DNA of 64,000 nt from Formicarius rufipectus (taxonomy: Eukaryota; Chordata; Aves; Passeriformes; Formicariidae). Below the pieces are notes generated by a model. It did not search any database. It worked only from the letters and a program-made list of their open reading frames with translations, and was not told where the DNA came from. Shown piece by piece: positions 25,101-37,000 of this stretch. How positions within the stretch are numbered: position 1 is the first letter of the stretch; every line of letters starts with the position of its first letter. The stretch lies in contig VXAU01001866.1 in NCBI GenBank assembly GCA_013399695.1, positions 62,001 to 126,000 on the forward strand. The letters run 5' to 3'. The translations under genes were made by a program, and so were the position numbers.

Positions 25101-27199
25101 TGCTCCTTCAGATTGTCCTTGATGATCCTCACTGTGACTTGATTAGTTTGTTGCTTAAAGCCTTGCTTGGAGTGTTGTGTCTCTCTCTGTTACTCAGTTT
25201 TACTCTTTGCAGGAACAAGCCCCAGAGTGTGGACAGAGTGATGCATCTTGTTTGCTTTCTAAATGGCTGCCAGAATTCCACTAGAAAGCAGCTCCTTGTG
25301 CAGTGCCTGCCCTTTGTCATTCAGACACTGCTGGGATCTGCAGGGCCTCTCAGGCTCTTTGCTTGGTCCTGAGGTTGTCAGGACACAGTTTTTCCTTGGC
25401 TGCAGTTACCACCTGCCCTGACAGTTGCCATCTCCTGGGTTAACTCCTGTCCAGCAGTGCCAGCTTTGTCTGGGGACCAGAGCTGCTCAGGAACCTGATC
25501 TGAGCCCAGTTCTCCAAGGAAGGAGAGAACAGAGGAGAGCAAAGCTCCAAATCTCTTCCCCTGCATTCCGAGGAGGAGGACAGACTTGGGATGGGCACAA
25601 GTCTGGTTTCAGGATCTGGAAAGCATCCCCTGCAGGGTGTCCCCTGGTGTGGCCTCTGTTGACCTCCAAGAGGCTGACACTGCCCAGAAGGTGCTCTGCT
25701 CCTGGCAGGATTGTCTCCCTAAACACCGAGGAGTTTTGTGTAGAGACAGTTTGTCCTCTGGGTTGGGTGACTCCATCATGCCACTTCAATGAGGACCCTG
25801 TTCCACCCCACTGAAATCCCTCCTCAGGTGCCATCCTTGCCTGGCTGCCCCGAGCTGGGGGGCTCCCAGCCCTGCTGTCCCTGGGTGGGACCTGGCTTTG
25901 TTCCTCAGGGGGACTTGCATCCTCCCCGTGGCTGTGTTTGCACATCGTTCATCCCTCACTGCTCCATTCCCCTTCTCCTGCCTTCCCAAGGAATATTTGT
26001 CTGTCTTGTTCCGAGATGAAATGTTGACAGTGTGATAATTACAGAGCTGTGAACAAATAATCCCGAGGAGTGTGGGTTTGTTTTAGCAGGAGAAGAAAAG
26101 AATCCAAACAGAGGAACCAGGTGATCCCTCAATAGCAATGGCTGTCCAACTGTGATTGTCTTCTGCATTCTTCCTGGCAGTTACATTCCTTTATTTGGAC
26201 TTTATCAATGTCCCACCTGTTCCCTGCCCATGCTACATGCAAGGCATCAGTGCCAGCTGGAGCATCCAGGCCCAGACTTCCCGAGGGTTCCATGGTTTTA
26301 TTGGAAGTCCTTGGCTAACTTGGAGTTTTTCAGTCGTTCTCTTGGTCAGGGTGAGCTGGCTGGGAGTGACTGTTGCAGAGGCTGGGAGAGGGATCTTCCC
26401 CTGGTGGAGAAGAGGAGAAATGGAAGAGTGAGGTTCTGCAAAGAATCATTTTGCTGAATATCGGGGGAAATGTCCCAAATGATGCACAGCTCTGAGAGCT
26501 GCCACTCCAGGGCAGATCCCATCACCAAGACAGTTCCAAGAAGATGTGTAAAATCTTTACAAAAACAGAGCTTGGGCAGCAGTCCTTTATAGGCCAGAGG
26601 TGGGAGAGGGATGAGATGTTAAATGTTGAATGTGTTGTGCTATGGCTTCTTCACCCTGTGATTTCCTGGTCCTTGCATGGATGAGATTTGCCATATCCAT
26701 AATTAACCCTCAGTGCCTCTCATTTCATGTAATTCCAGCTTTCCTGACCTGGACAGACCCACCCTGTCCCTTTGGTGACCTGGGGGACAGCAGTGCATCT
26801 CCATCTGCTTTTTCCAGTGGGCTGAGCTGAGTGTTTGCACTGACACTGCAGATGTGATTAATGTCTGGCTGTCCAGGGCAGTGTTGCTAAGCACCACTTC
26901 CAACACGAGCTGTGTCTCACATTCCAGGGCTGCTTTATGGCCTGGCTCCCAGACAGACCCTCTCATGATCCTGAGTGCTGCATCTCCACATGCCAGAGCA
27001 CAGGGCTGCCCACAGAGTGGGTGGCAGCAGGAGCTGAGTTCTTATTGCCACCTCTCACGGACACGCAGTGGTTTTCCAGCTGCTTTGTCATTCTTTGGGG
27101 TTTTATCCTGATTCCAAGACACTTACACCTCACAGGGGCTTTCCTTGTCCCCACAGAATAATGTTTTAGGGAAACATCAGTCAGAGCAAGTGGTGAGTC

Positions 27200-27404
27200 C
27201 TTACTCTTGCAGATGCCAGGGGAGGTTTAGATTAGATATTAGGAAAGATTTTTCATATCAAGCCTTGGAATGGAGTGCCCAGGGAAGGGGTAGAGTCACC
27301 ATCCCTGAGAGTATTAAAAATGTGTGTGTGTGGCACTTGAAGTGGTGAACCTGATGGTGCTTGGACTTGATCTTAAAGGTCTTTTCCAACCTTAATAAGT
27401 CTTG
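27200..27404 (+). mobile_element. CR1 LINE 3' fragment
   Basis: About 200 bases follow the order of a CR1 3' end: GGTTTAGATTAGATATTAGG near 27226, the AAGATTTTTC step, a TGGAGTGCCCAGGGA variant, then GGTCTTTTCCAACCTTAA. It is a truncated, diverged copy in plus orientation without coding sequence. Confidence 0.8.
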
Positions 27405-29914
27405 ATCTGCACCTGTCTCGAGGGGCTCACAGGGTGACTGGGAATGGGCCTGAGATTTATCCAGTAAAAGGGACAAACTGAGGGATTTGCACCCACTGGA
27501 ACAAAGTCATGTGTTCAGCCTCCTCTAAATAGAGGAAGGGTACTTGTCCATCTGGGGGTGCATTTTTGGTGCAGAGGTAATAAACTGGTTTGGTTTTCCT
27601 TTGAAGTTCCTCCCCCTCCTGCCCTGCAGACTTTGGGAGCTGCTGCTCTGCATTGCCCCTTCCCTGGGGCTGCATTGGGCAGGTCTGGCTGATTGGAGCG
27701 AGCTGACCTTGGCCACGGAAACAGAATTTGGGGTTGTTGGTTGCAAAACTTGCAAGACTATCATTTCCTGAGGTTAACTGCAGGATTCTCATGAGTTTGG
27801 GGATTGCTTCCACTTCAGGGTTGACACTCCCCTGCCTCCCGTGTGTCCAGGTTCCAAAGGGACCCTGTGCAGGCACTGTGTACCCCAGCAATGCACTTTT
27901 TGGGGAAGGGAATTCCACAGGGGCCGTCTGCTCAGTCACCTCCTGGACAGAGCCCTTCATCACAGCTGGCAGAAGCACAACTGTGTGGCAGGAAAGCAGC
28001 TGATAAGCCCAAAGTCCAAATCAGAAGAGCTGACAGAAACAAATGACATGTGAAGTGTATGAGAGGCTGCAGACACTTCCAGCCCGTGCCTCTTGCACTG
28101 AGCAGATGAAAAATCCTTGATCCATAAAGGTCACTGCTACCCAGAGATTCCCTTCCTTCCCTGTTTCCCAGCCAGGAGACCCCTCAGGGTGTTCCTTCTG
28201 TTCTTGGGCTTCTGAGAGACGTGTTTGAGTCCTAAACTGTGCTGGTCTGGCCTTTCTTGGGTGCAGCTCTGTGCAGTCATGTTCAACCAAGGGAACTTTG
28301 GTGTCTTTACCCGGTAACAAACAGTACCAGGTGCTGCCCAAAACACATTTCTCTTTTGTTCTGAAAGCCAGGGCTAACACTGGGAATTGTAGAAATGGTT
28401 AAACTCCCTTTTTTGGTGCATTTTCAGCTCTAATAGGATGCTTAGTGTTGGCACACCTCTACTTGGTTCACAAATACAGGTGTTAATTATCTATTCAGTG
28501 GAACCTCAATAAAAGGGTATTTCCACATGCTGTGCAAGAGCAGAAAAACCCCTCCAAACCCAATTTCAGAATGAAATTAAGTTTAATAAAAAAAATAATT
28601 AAATAAGGTTCTAAATCTCAGAATAAGGACATGTCTGGTAGAAAGGATTTGCTCCCAATTTTATACCTCTGAGCTTATCCCTGATACACCAGAAGACGTG
28701 GGCACCCAGTATGAGGAGCTGCACTCCACATTTGTACTGCCAGCAAGTACTTATTTATGGCAGTTCCCTTATTATGAGTGGTGAACAAATTTCTGATGTC
28801 CTCTCACGTCCTCTGGAGTTCAGATTTGCTTGAACTAAAACAAAGAGATGTGGAAGAACTCTAAAAATAACCCCATCTGTTCACAGTTCTTGTGATCTGT
28901 CTTTGTGGGGGTTATTCTGTGTGGGTTTGGGGTGAGAGCAGCAGGCAGGGCTGTGTCTCTGTCCCAGTCAGACCAGTGCTCTCCCAGTGCCCCAATTCAG
29001 ACCCTGACACTTCACCCCCTGTGTGCTTGCCCAGCCCTTCTGCCTGTTTTCCTGGCTTAGAAAACACAGAGAGCTGCCAGGACTCTTCCAAAGAGAGCTG
29101 CTCATGATGCACCCAGCTTGATTTATTGATATATCATTTTTTAAATTTGATCTCCATTGTGTTTCCATGGTGCTGAATTTTTACCTTTATAACTTTATCA
29201 TGTGGGTTTGCTGTGAATGAACATTATTGGTGTGGGAGTCAGTTCCAGACATGACATTTGCATCATTCCTTTATGTTTAATGAAACAGGAGCTCAGGGTT
29301 TTGCTGTCATTAACACTTTGTTCAGATTTGCCCCCCTCCCTTTTCCTCTCTTCTTTCCGGTATTTGTCTTGTTGCCCCAGGGTGTGTGGAATTGCACAGT
29401 TCCTGCAACTCAAAGGCATATGGTGCTGATGGGTTTGCACATATGCTTTATAAATATTGTAATATTAAAGGTATTCAAACATTACAATGTAAGATTATTT
29501 CCAGGTTCTAGAGTAATTGGAAATGCCAAATTTGATAAGGAAGAAGGATTAACAGGAGAGTCCCACCTTCCTCCATCTGCAGTGAGATGGTGGCATTGGA
29601 TTTTGGGGTTGCCAAATGTGTAAGAAAAGAGCCCAACTCACAGCAGATTTCATTGTGCTGTTCTGAATTGTGAATTTTGAATCGTGTCATCCTGTTTGAG
29701 CTGAAGTGGCCATGGTTGTGATTAAGCCGTTCCTCAAAAGGATTTGTTTTGTTTTCTTCTGCCTTCATTCTTTGTGCCTTATTATAACTTCAGTCAGCTC
29801 TTGTGATTAGTGATTGTACTCCAGGCTGGAGGATGTCAGAGGCAAAGCAGCAGAAACAAAGCAAGAAAAGCAGTCAAAAAGTGCAGTCACTGCTCATTGT
29901 TGCTCTGTGTGTTG

Positions 29915-30045
29915 CCTCATCCTTGGAGGTGTCCAAGGCCAGGTTGGAGCATCCTGGGCTGGTGGAAGGTGCCCCTGCCCATGGCAGGGGGTGGCCCTGG
30001 ATGGGCTTTAAGGTCCCTTCCAACCCAAACCGCTCTGGGATTCCT
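29915..30045 (+). mobile_element. CR1 LINE 3' fragment
   Basis: The sequence contains GGCCAGGTTGGAGCATCCTG, GGTGGAAGGTGCCCCTGCCC, and the terminal TTTAAGGTCCCTTCCAACCC with a TCTGGGATTC end, all typical of the avian CR1 3' region. Only the last ~130 bases of the element are present. Confidence 0.88.
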
Positions 30046-31350
30046 ACATTTTCCTTGCCAGGCTTGGTGAGTTCTGTGCCACACTGCTCTGGGGGCCCTC
30101 ATGGACTGTGTGGGGCCACACTCCTCACCACAATGGTTGTCTCTACTCTAAAGACCCTAAAATATCTCCTCTTGCTCAGACCTTAGGCAGTGCAGTGGAT
30201 GAATTTATAGACTTAGTACCTCTGTAATATTTTAAAGGATATTTCCTGATTTACTGTATCTGAAGGGATTTGGGGCTCTGCAGAGTTCTATTTATTGTCA
30301 TTTCATACAGACTATTAACTTCTGAATGAAACCTTTCTCAGTGAGTAGTTTAATCTTTGCTAAGATATTTTTACCAGTGGTAAATGCTGCCCACACACAG
30401 GAAGACACAATTCTGCCCTAGACAGCTCTCAATAGAAACTTAAAAGTGTATCAAGAACAAGGAATGCAAAGGGCAATGCTTTAATTACCAGAACTCCCAA
30501 GAATGCAGCTGTGCTAGAGGAGGAGGCAGTGTTCAGAGGGTGGGATTAGCCTTGTTTGTCTGCAGATCAGAATCAAATGTTGTTTAAAGTCCTAAATGAA
30601 GAAGACGTGGATGATGTCCTTATGATCTCAGCAGGAAAGCTTGGCGGTCACACCCGGGGTCAGATTCTCTCTCTCTTATATTTCCACAGATTAATTCCTC
30701 TCTCTTTTTTTCTTACCCCGTCTAAAAATTACAGAAGGTAGTAATTCACACCTGAAACTTTCTGATCTCTGGTGTGCACTGTGGAGGTGCAAAGTATCAC
30801 TACAGCAGCATAATTTATCAGCATTAAAATCTCTGACATCTCCTTCTCCCAAGGAAGCTGGCAATGAAAACAGAGAATGGCTCAGTGTGTTCTCCTTCTG
30901 GTGGCAATGAATGTAAAAACAATGGGAAGCAGAAGGAAAGTAATGTCTTACTGCAGCCCTAAATTCTCATTTCCAAATCCTGCACGAACTGTGCAGCAGT
31001 TCTGGAGAGGTGAAATACAGGATGCAGGAAGAAGGCTGTCATCATTTGCTGCAGAAAGCATTTGGGTTTGTCCTTAGCAATTCCCTGTCCACAGTTCAGA
31101 GCTATTCCTGGATGGAAGAAGTGGCTTGATTACACAAGGACATATTTGGGGGTGGGCTGGCAGTGATTAAGGAAGTCCAGTCTCTCACTTCTGGGCCAAA
31201 ACCTGCCCACCAGTGGCATTTAGGGAAATATCCTTGACTTGCCAGTTGTGTGGGTTTGATTTTTCCTTCGCAGCAAATATTGGCCAGTCTCCACAGCAGG
31301 GAGCAGAGGCCTGACCCAGCCAGAGGAACAAGAGTGTGAAGAGTTGCTAT

Positions 31351-31430
31351 GATGAGTATGAAGCTGATAGCACACTGATACGATGAGTAGGAGGCTGATA
31401 CCGCATTGATATGATGAGTAGGAGGCTGGC
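31351..31430. repeat. 31-bp tandem repeat, about 2.6 copies
   Basis: GATGAGTA starts at 31351, 31382 and 31413, giving an exact 31-base period. Units share GATGAGTAGGAGGCTGATA-type sequence with a few substitutions in the first copy. Confidence 0.85.
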
Positions 31431-32569
31431 CAAGGTCTGAGTACCACGGGAAACATCCTAACAGTGCTCTGGATAATGCAAATCCTCACATTTACTGTTT
31501 CACAGTCAGGTTCCTCTGCACTACAGGAGTTCTCTGAAGGTATTTCTCATGGCCAGAACACTTTTGAAAAGGCCTTGGTTGTCTCGAGCTTTGTGCGATG
31601 CCGAAGTGTCCAACCTGATGGGCTGGGGAAGCACCTGGTGCTGCTGCAGTCATGCACACAGCTCCTGGAGGAACAGTCAGTGCACATGAATGCATGTTAC
31701 ATACCTCCTTTGTAAGCAAAGTGGCACTTCATAAATGTGAGACACCTTTGCTTATCAAGATGCTTCAGATTCTTGGTGCACTTACAAACAAGAGAGTCAC
31801 TTCCACAAGAGCTCCGCAGAGCTCCCGGGGAAATTGTGCAGCTTGAGACAGACATAATGTGAGCAGTGAGTATCCTGAGAGGTGGGAAGGAGTGTTTAAA
31901 TGGCACGGCCAAATGACAGGCTAGATGGAAGTGAGACTGTGATTATCTTCCTGCCAGACATATAAAGGGCATTCATTTACAAAAGGGAGCTGTGAGGATC
32001 CATTCCTGGGTGTTGACTGGAGAAACTCCCAAGGCTCCTGCCTGGAGCAGAGGGTGTGCTGTGGGCACGTCTGGGATGCTGGTATGGTACCCAGTGGAGG
32101 GACACCTGGTCTTCTCACATTTCTTTCCTTATGCATGTCAAAATCTGTGCTTGATCCAGTGGATATCTTCCCCTTTGCCAGAGGATGAGGAAAGAGGCAG
32201 CGTGTGCAGAACATCACATTCTGCAGGGATTTGCTGAGCTGTTGATATGGAGCTGATTTATTTTTTTAGTATAAGGGTCTGTAAAAGGAACACTCCTTCA
32301 GGCTTCACCCCAAAATCCTGGTTTCTTTTTAAAATGCTCCCCCCCTTTCTCTGGCCAACGTGCTTGACCCTCTCAGCCTACCCTCACATGCTGTACATGC
32401 TGGCCAGCACAGTAGTGTGATACTTTTATTGCCTTATTTAGCAGAGAGATTAAATGTAATGTTCAGATTATGTAGAACATTAACTCCTAACAATAAGCAA
32501 ATAACACATTAGAAGCTTTGCTATTAAAACGTTTAGTGCTGGCTTTGCTGTGGAGCACTCCAGGAGCCC

Positions 32570-33130
32570 TGACTGATGTTCCGTGAGCGAGTAGGCAGGA
32601 GGAGCAGGAGCCGTACGCTCAGCCAGGCTCTCTTTCTTTAAAGGTGGTGCCCGTAGCCCGGAGGTTTGGGGTGGCTTTAGGGGAGATGTGTGGGTGTCCC
32701 TGACCCCCCGAGCCCGGCCGTGCCAGCCCTGGCTGCACATGCTGGGGGCTCGGAACAGGTCCCGGCGCTCTCCGTGCTCTGCCGCGTGGGTGGCGAGAGC
32801 CGTGGGCGGCCGGAGCGCCCGGCCCGACCTCTCCTCCCTCCAGGAGCTCTGAGATGTGCCGGGCTTGTCTCTCAGACAGGATTTTTATGTGAGCTGATGG
32901 TTGCCAGGGCAACGCAGGCTTCGGGGAGTCTGGCGCCGCCGCAGCGCCCCGGCCTTGGGAGCGCTGGGAGCAGATGTTGGCTGGGAGCTGATGCTGGATG
33001 CGAGCTGATGCTGCCTGGGAGCTGATGCTATCTGGGAGCTGATGCTATCAGGGAGCTGCCCACACCGCTGCTACTCGGGCTGCGGAGGAACTGCCCGGCT
33101 GCTCCGCTCCCCCGCTCCTGCCTCGCTGTA
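32570..33130 (+). promoter_or_regulatory. CpG island directly upstream of a DAB2IP exon
   Basis: The densest CpG region in the window covers about 560 bases ending just before the acceptor of the 33158 exon. The neighbouring intron has normal low CpG. Human DAB2IP is known to have several transcription starts, so an alternative promoter that adds or bypasses the upstream exon is reasonable. I see no TATA box, and no first exon with a clear donor can be assigned. Confidence 0.5.
32964..33058. repeat. 17-bp tandem repeat inside the CpG island
   Basis: GAGCTGATGCT-type units start at 32985, 33002, 33019 and 33036, with a partial unit at 33053 and a diverged one near 32964, giving a steady 17-base period. 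It sits 100-190 bases before the 33158 exon. Confidence 0.85.
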
Positions 33131-33157
33131 ATTTGGTATTCTTGTCTCACCCCACAG

Positions 33158-33276
33158 GGGTTCCTCAGCCGTCGGCTTAAAGGCTCCATCAAAAGGACAA
33201 AGAGCCAGCCGAAGCTCGACAGGAACAGCAGCTTCCGGCACATCTTACCTGGGTTCAGGAGTGTGGACCATGAAAG
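33158..33276 (+). CDS. DAB2IP: DAB2IP internal coding exon (start of PH-region, basic segment)
   Basis: This 119-bp exon encodes 39 codons plus the first two bases of an Arg codon. It begins GFLSRRLKGSIKRTKSQPK and continues SFRHILPGFRS, then VDHE. This is the strongly conserved basic segment leading into the PH domain of the DAB2IP/RASAL2/SynGAP RasGAP family. The RHILPGFRS sequence matches DAB2IP; RASAL2 reads differently there as I recall it, so the paralogue call is firm. The acceptor is a pyrimidine-rich tract ending CCCACAG at 33157 and the donor is AG|GTAAGG at 33277. Entry is phase 0, matching the exon ending at 12856, and exit is phase 2. Compared with human as remembered, one His before SFRH is Ser here, and the short alanine run after GFRS is absent. 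It lies immediately downstream of a CpG island. The next exon, expected to begin near MPRLKES, was not found. Confidence 0.96.
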
Positions 33277-33529
33277 GTAAGGGGACGTTTCGTGGAGGGG
33301 CGTGGGAGACAAGGAGGGTATTGATTTCTCCAGCTCTTGTTAATGCCTTGCTTATCTTACTCGGAGCAGGGGCCACATCCCTGATAGAAGTCGACTTGGT
33401 TAATTGCAAGAGGGGTAGTTTTAATTTGTTGGTGAGGATGCAGTGCAAGCCCTCCCTTTTCAGGTTAAATACCAGGTGCAGAGAAGCCTGTCTGCTCTGC
33501 TTTCTCTTCCCCAATAAATCCTAACTTGA

Positions 33530-33800
33530 TGCGCCAGCACGTAAATAGCACCGAGATGCAGCAGCCGGTGCAGGTGAGGGAGGAGGGCAGGGATGCTCCC
33601 GCACAGGACTGCACTGAGCACAACTGGGTTACACACGGAATGGACAATAACAGGGAACAATAACAACCGTAATCTCCCCACATCCCTCTCCCCCCTCGCA
33701 CACGTTCCGCTCAGCATCGCCCCCGGCTGCCGTCGGCACACGGACAGGGATCCTCGGCGTGTGGCCGGAGCTGCCGTTCCTGGCTGAGCCATGACAGGAG
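33530..33800. other. CpG-dense patch downstream of the DAB2IP exon
   Basis: CpG frequency rises again about 250 bases after the exon end, strongest at 33690-33790. A good donor-like CAG|GTGAGG lies at 33573/33574, preceded by a 15-codon open stretch from an ATG at 33529, but no conserved peptide is recognisable. It may be part of a larger island flanking the exon. Confidence 0.35.
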
Positions 33801-33967
33801 CCCTCGGTCCGGGAGGGATGCGCTGCAGGAAATGTGCAGATGGAGCTGATAAGGCATTTGGGGTGGGATGGCCAGTGTGGGAGCACATTGCAAGCGAAAT
33901 AAAAGAGAAAAGAGACCATGGGTTTAGTCTTCAGCTGGTTAGGAAGTGCAGCAGCTCTTCGGTGGGT

Positions 33968-34008
33968 TTGTGTGTTTTTGTGTGTGTGTATTCATGTCGG
34001 TGTGTGCA
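33968..34008. repeat. GT-rich simple repeat
   Basis: Interrupted (GT)n runs with T-rich spacers form a degenerate dinucleotide microsatellite. Confidence 0.6.
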
Positions 34009-37000
34009 CCGTTCGAGGGAAATTTATGTGTAAATTCACATGCAGATCAAGGTCATGGTTGGGTAAGACAGATTCCATTACCAGCCATGGAAGCAGACTA
34101 GTGGTTTGCTTCCAAAAGGAAGATCTTTCAAGCTTGCATGAATCATCTTGGGGAATGACAGAGATATTGAAGTGCCAGGAAAAGTCTGTGTCTGAGAATT
34201 GCGCCGGGTTGGACATACCCTGATGTAACCAGTTCACGACAGAGGCATTTTCTAATACCACGATTGTACTTCAGAACACATTGAGGAAATGCTTCACTTT
34301 TAAAAGCAGTGACAACTTTTACTTTGTTTTAGCTGTACTCATTTAGTGGAGGGGCCATGAGCTTCCAAAGCCCACAAATAATTGTCAGTCTGGATTTTTC
34401 CTTACCCGAACTACTTCAGTCTCCAAACGTTTTTCCTTCTGGATTCTGCAAGTGAAAGGATTGTGTTGGTTAGTGCAGAGTGAGAGCTCAGGGTTACTGC
34501 CTGGGAAGACAGAGTTGGTCTGATTCCCGTGTTGCAGTTTTCCCAAATGCTCGAAGTAGGGCACTGTGTTCCAGAGGGAAGTGAGTGGAGTTGGGCTTCT
34601 CCCGGGAATCTGCCTCCAGTGCTGCTGCCTCGCTCAAAGAACAGGCAAATTAGGCAATGTTTTCTTTCTACCTGGAGGAGCTTTGTTGTGTTCAGTGATT
34701 TGGCAGGATGGGAGCTGAGAATTAACTGTTCTGGCCAGCCCTGCAGCCAAAGTCGTTTTCCCAAATTAAGCCTTGTTGTTTCCCTGCCCTCCCAGCACAA
34801 GAGCCCGGAGCTGGCTGGGCTCTGGGAGAGCAGATGTGCTGCAACTTCTCCTCAAAGATGCTCACCAAGTGCTGCAGTGCATTTTCAGGGGAGAGCTTAA
34901 AGGATGGCTTGGGGGAGTGGTGACACTTGGCAGCCTCGAGTAACACTCAAGGATCTGCTTCCTTGAGAATGAAAACGTGAAAGTGAACAATACCTTCATC
35001 ATCCCTGGGATTGTACTTTCTGTTAGACAGGTGTCACTCAGGAATGCACTCCCTCTGTGCCCACAGACTTGCCCTGAGCTGGAGGGGTCACTCAGGCAGT
35101 GGGTTTTGACAGCAGGCTCTCAGTGCCACAGCAGTGTCACACCTGCCTGGTGAGCAGAGGACAGCTCAGCCTTGGGGACTGCTGCTCCCAGAGAGGTAAA
35201 AGAAAAGCAGCAGCTGGGCCTCTCTGTCACGCAGAGAGGTTCTGGTTACAGAAGATCATTTTGTCTTCCTGAACATTCCCATCCCATTTTATATGAACAA
35301 TGTATAGAAAAGGGCTCGAGTCTTTCAGATCACTCTGGGGCATTTTCTGCTGTGCTTGTCTTGCTTGTAATCTACGAACAGTTTCAAAGAAGCATCTGGC
35401 ATTAGAATATTTGCCTCTTAAATATTTGATTCTTGACTCCATCTTGTATCCAAGCTGATTGTTCAAGAACCACTCCTTTGCTCATGGAAGTCACCATTAC
35501 AACACCCTTCTCTTCTGGAGCTTGGTCCAATTTTTGCAGGAGATGCCACTGGGAGAATGAATAGTGCAGTAAATGCAGTCAAAACCCTCCAGGTTGAAAT
35601 ACTGAGCTACAGTAGATGATAAATGCTTCTGTTATTTGGCTTCTTTGTATCTAAATTGGGACTGTTCCTACCTCTTAGTTTCTTTATTTTCCTTTCATGT
35701 CCTGTTTCTCCTGCAGATGTGTATGAATATATGAAATACTTGAGCGGTGCACATACATGTTCATACAGATAATGAGGTGGATGTGGCTTGTGTGTGGGGC
35801 AGAGGATATAAACAAGCACATCTCTGCTTTTTATCCTGTGTTTGGTTAATGCATGCATTTAAATACATCACACCAATTTAAAATGGAAAATTATTACCTC
35901 CTGCAATAGGGAGACAGATGTACAGGGTAAGGAAAACAAGGAAATAACAGTAAACATTGGAAAAGTCACAGAATGTCTCAGTGGCTGCAGCTCACACCAC
36001 GGCGGGTGTGTTTGGAGCCACTGTGAGAAGCCTGGCTCAGTAAAACCTTGGCCAAACATTTTTTTCTCCATAAAGAACATCTGAAGAATTACTCAAAAGT
36101 GTCATGTTGGAAAAATACACTGGTTATACTCAGCAGAGCTGATGTTTGTGGGGAAAACATGGTTGTTTCTCATGGTATTGGGGTTTATGTTGACTGAGAA
36201 GAAACCTCTTGTTTGAAAAAAAGCTGGAATAAGGGTTTGCACATCTCTGAATTACTGTGGGGTCCGCAGGGATGTAGTTGGATGAATTTTGCCAGCCTTG
36301 TGTATATTGGTTTTTCTCTAGAACTCCTGTTCCAGCAACAGCAATAAAATTATTGATTGAGAATAAAAGAAGCAAAATCAGGGCAAGTGTAACTCACATT
36401 CTGTATGAGAGATGCATTAATCTGGTACAGTCAGAGTATGTAAATGTGAGATCTGAAGGAGGATTGTGAGATGAGTGTTCCTTTCAATTTGCTGGCTGGT
36501 CACATTGCTTGTTAGAGCTAAAAAGGGTTCCAAAAAGTGGCTTTTCGCTAACAACGTCTCCTGCCTCCTGATTTAATACAACAGCTCACTAAATTTTTAT
36601 CATGGAGCACTGAGTGTTTGGCTTTGTAGTGGCCCCTGGAATCAGCCAGAGATCAAGCATTTGGCAGATGAATTTTTCTTAATTGGATCCACATTTCTCC
36701 TACAAAATTTGTGATGGAGAAAATTCCTGGTTTGGACAGGGGACACAGAGAGCAGAGCCAGAGGACTGAGAGGAGGTTGTTCTGCTCCAGTTGCTAATTG
36801 GTGGTGGTGGTGCATTTCTGGTTGTTTTCTCATAGTGGGACAGGAGAGGGCAGGACCACAAAAAAGTGTCACTCTGTGGGACAGATACTTCCAGACTGTC
36901 CTGATTTGGTGGGAAATGGGTACTCTGGGGAATGCTGTGTTCTGATGTCATCCCTGAGTCGGTTGTTCCTGGGGACATTTCCCCTCAGTGCCCCTAGAAT

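Larger units (their letters stand above)
12857..33157 (+). other. DAB2IP: Complete DAB2IP intron between the two identified exons
   Basis: This 20,301-bp intron is bounded by GTCAGT at its 5' end and a pyrimidine tract plus CAG at its 3' end, separating two phase-compatible coding exons. It carries a 21-bp minisatellite 15 bases after the donor, an 18-base poly-A run at 16669, a CpG island with a G-quadruplex motif at 21150-21560, CR1 fragments near 22070, 27200 and 29915, a 31-bp tandem repeat at 31351, and a CpG island with a 17-bp repeat just before the acceptor. Between these landmarks I see no coding exon, RNA gene or other repeat that I can name. Confidence 0.85.

Noticed and set aside
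30566..30660. Exon-like acidic peptide (DQNQMLFKVLNEEDVDDVLM) preceded by TTTGTCTGCAG
   Set aside because: A cassette exon between the two DAB2IP exons must keep phase 0. In that phase this segment hits TAA after nine codons, and the donor candidate is poor. At best it would be a poison exon.
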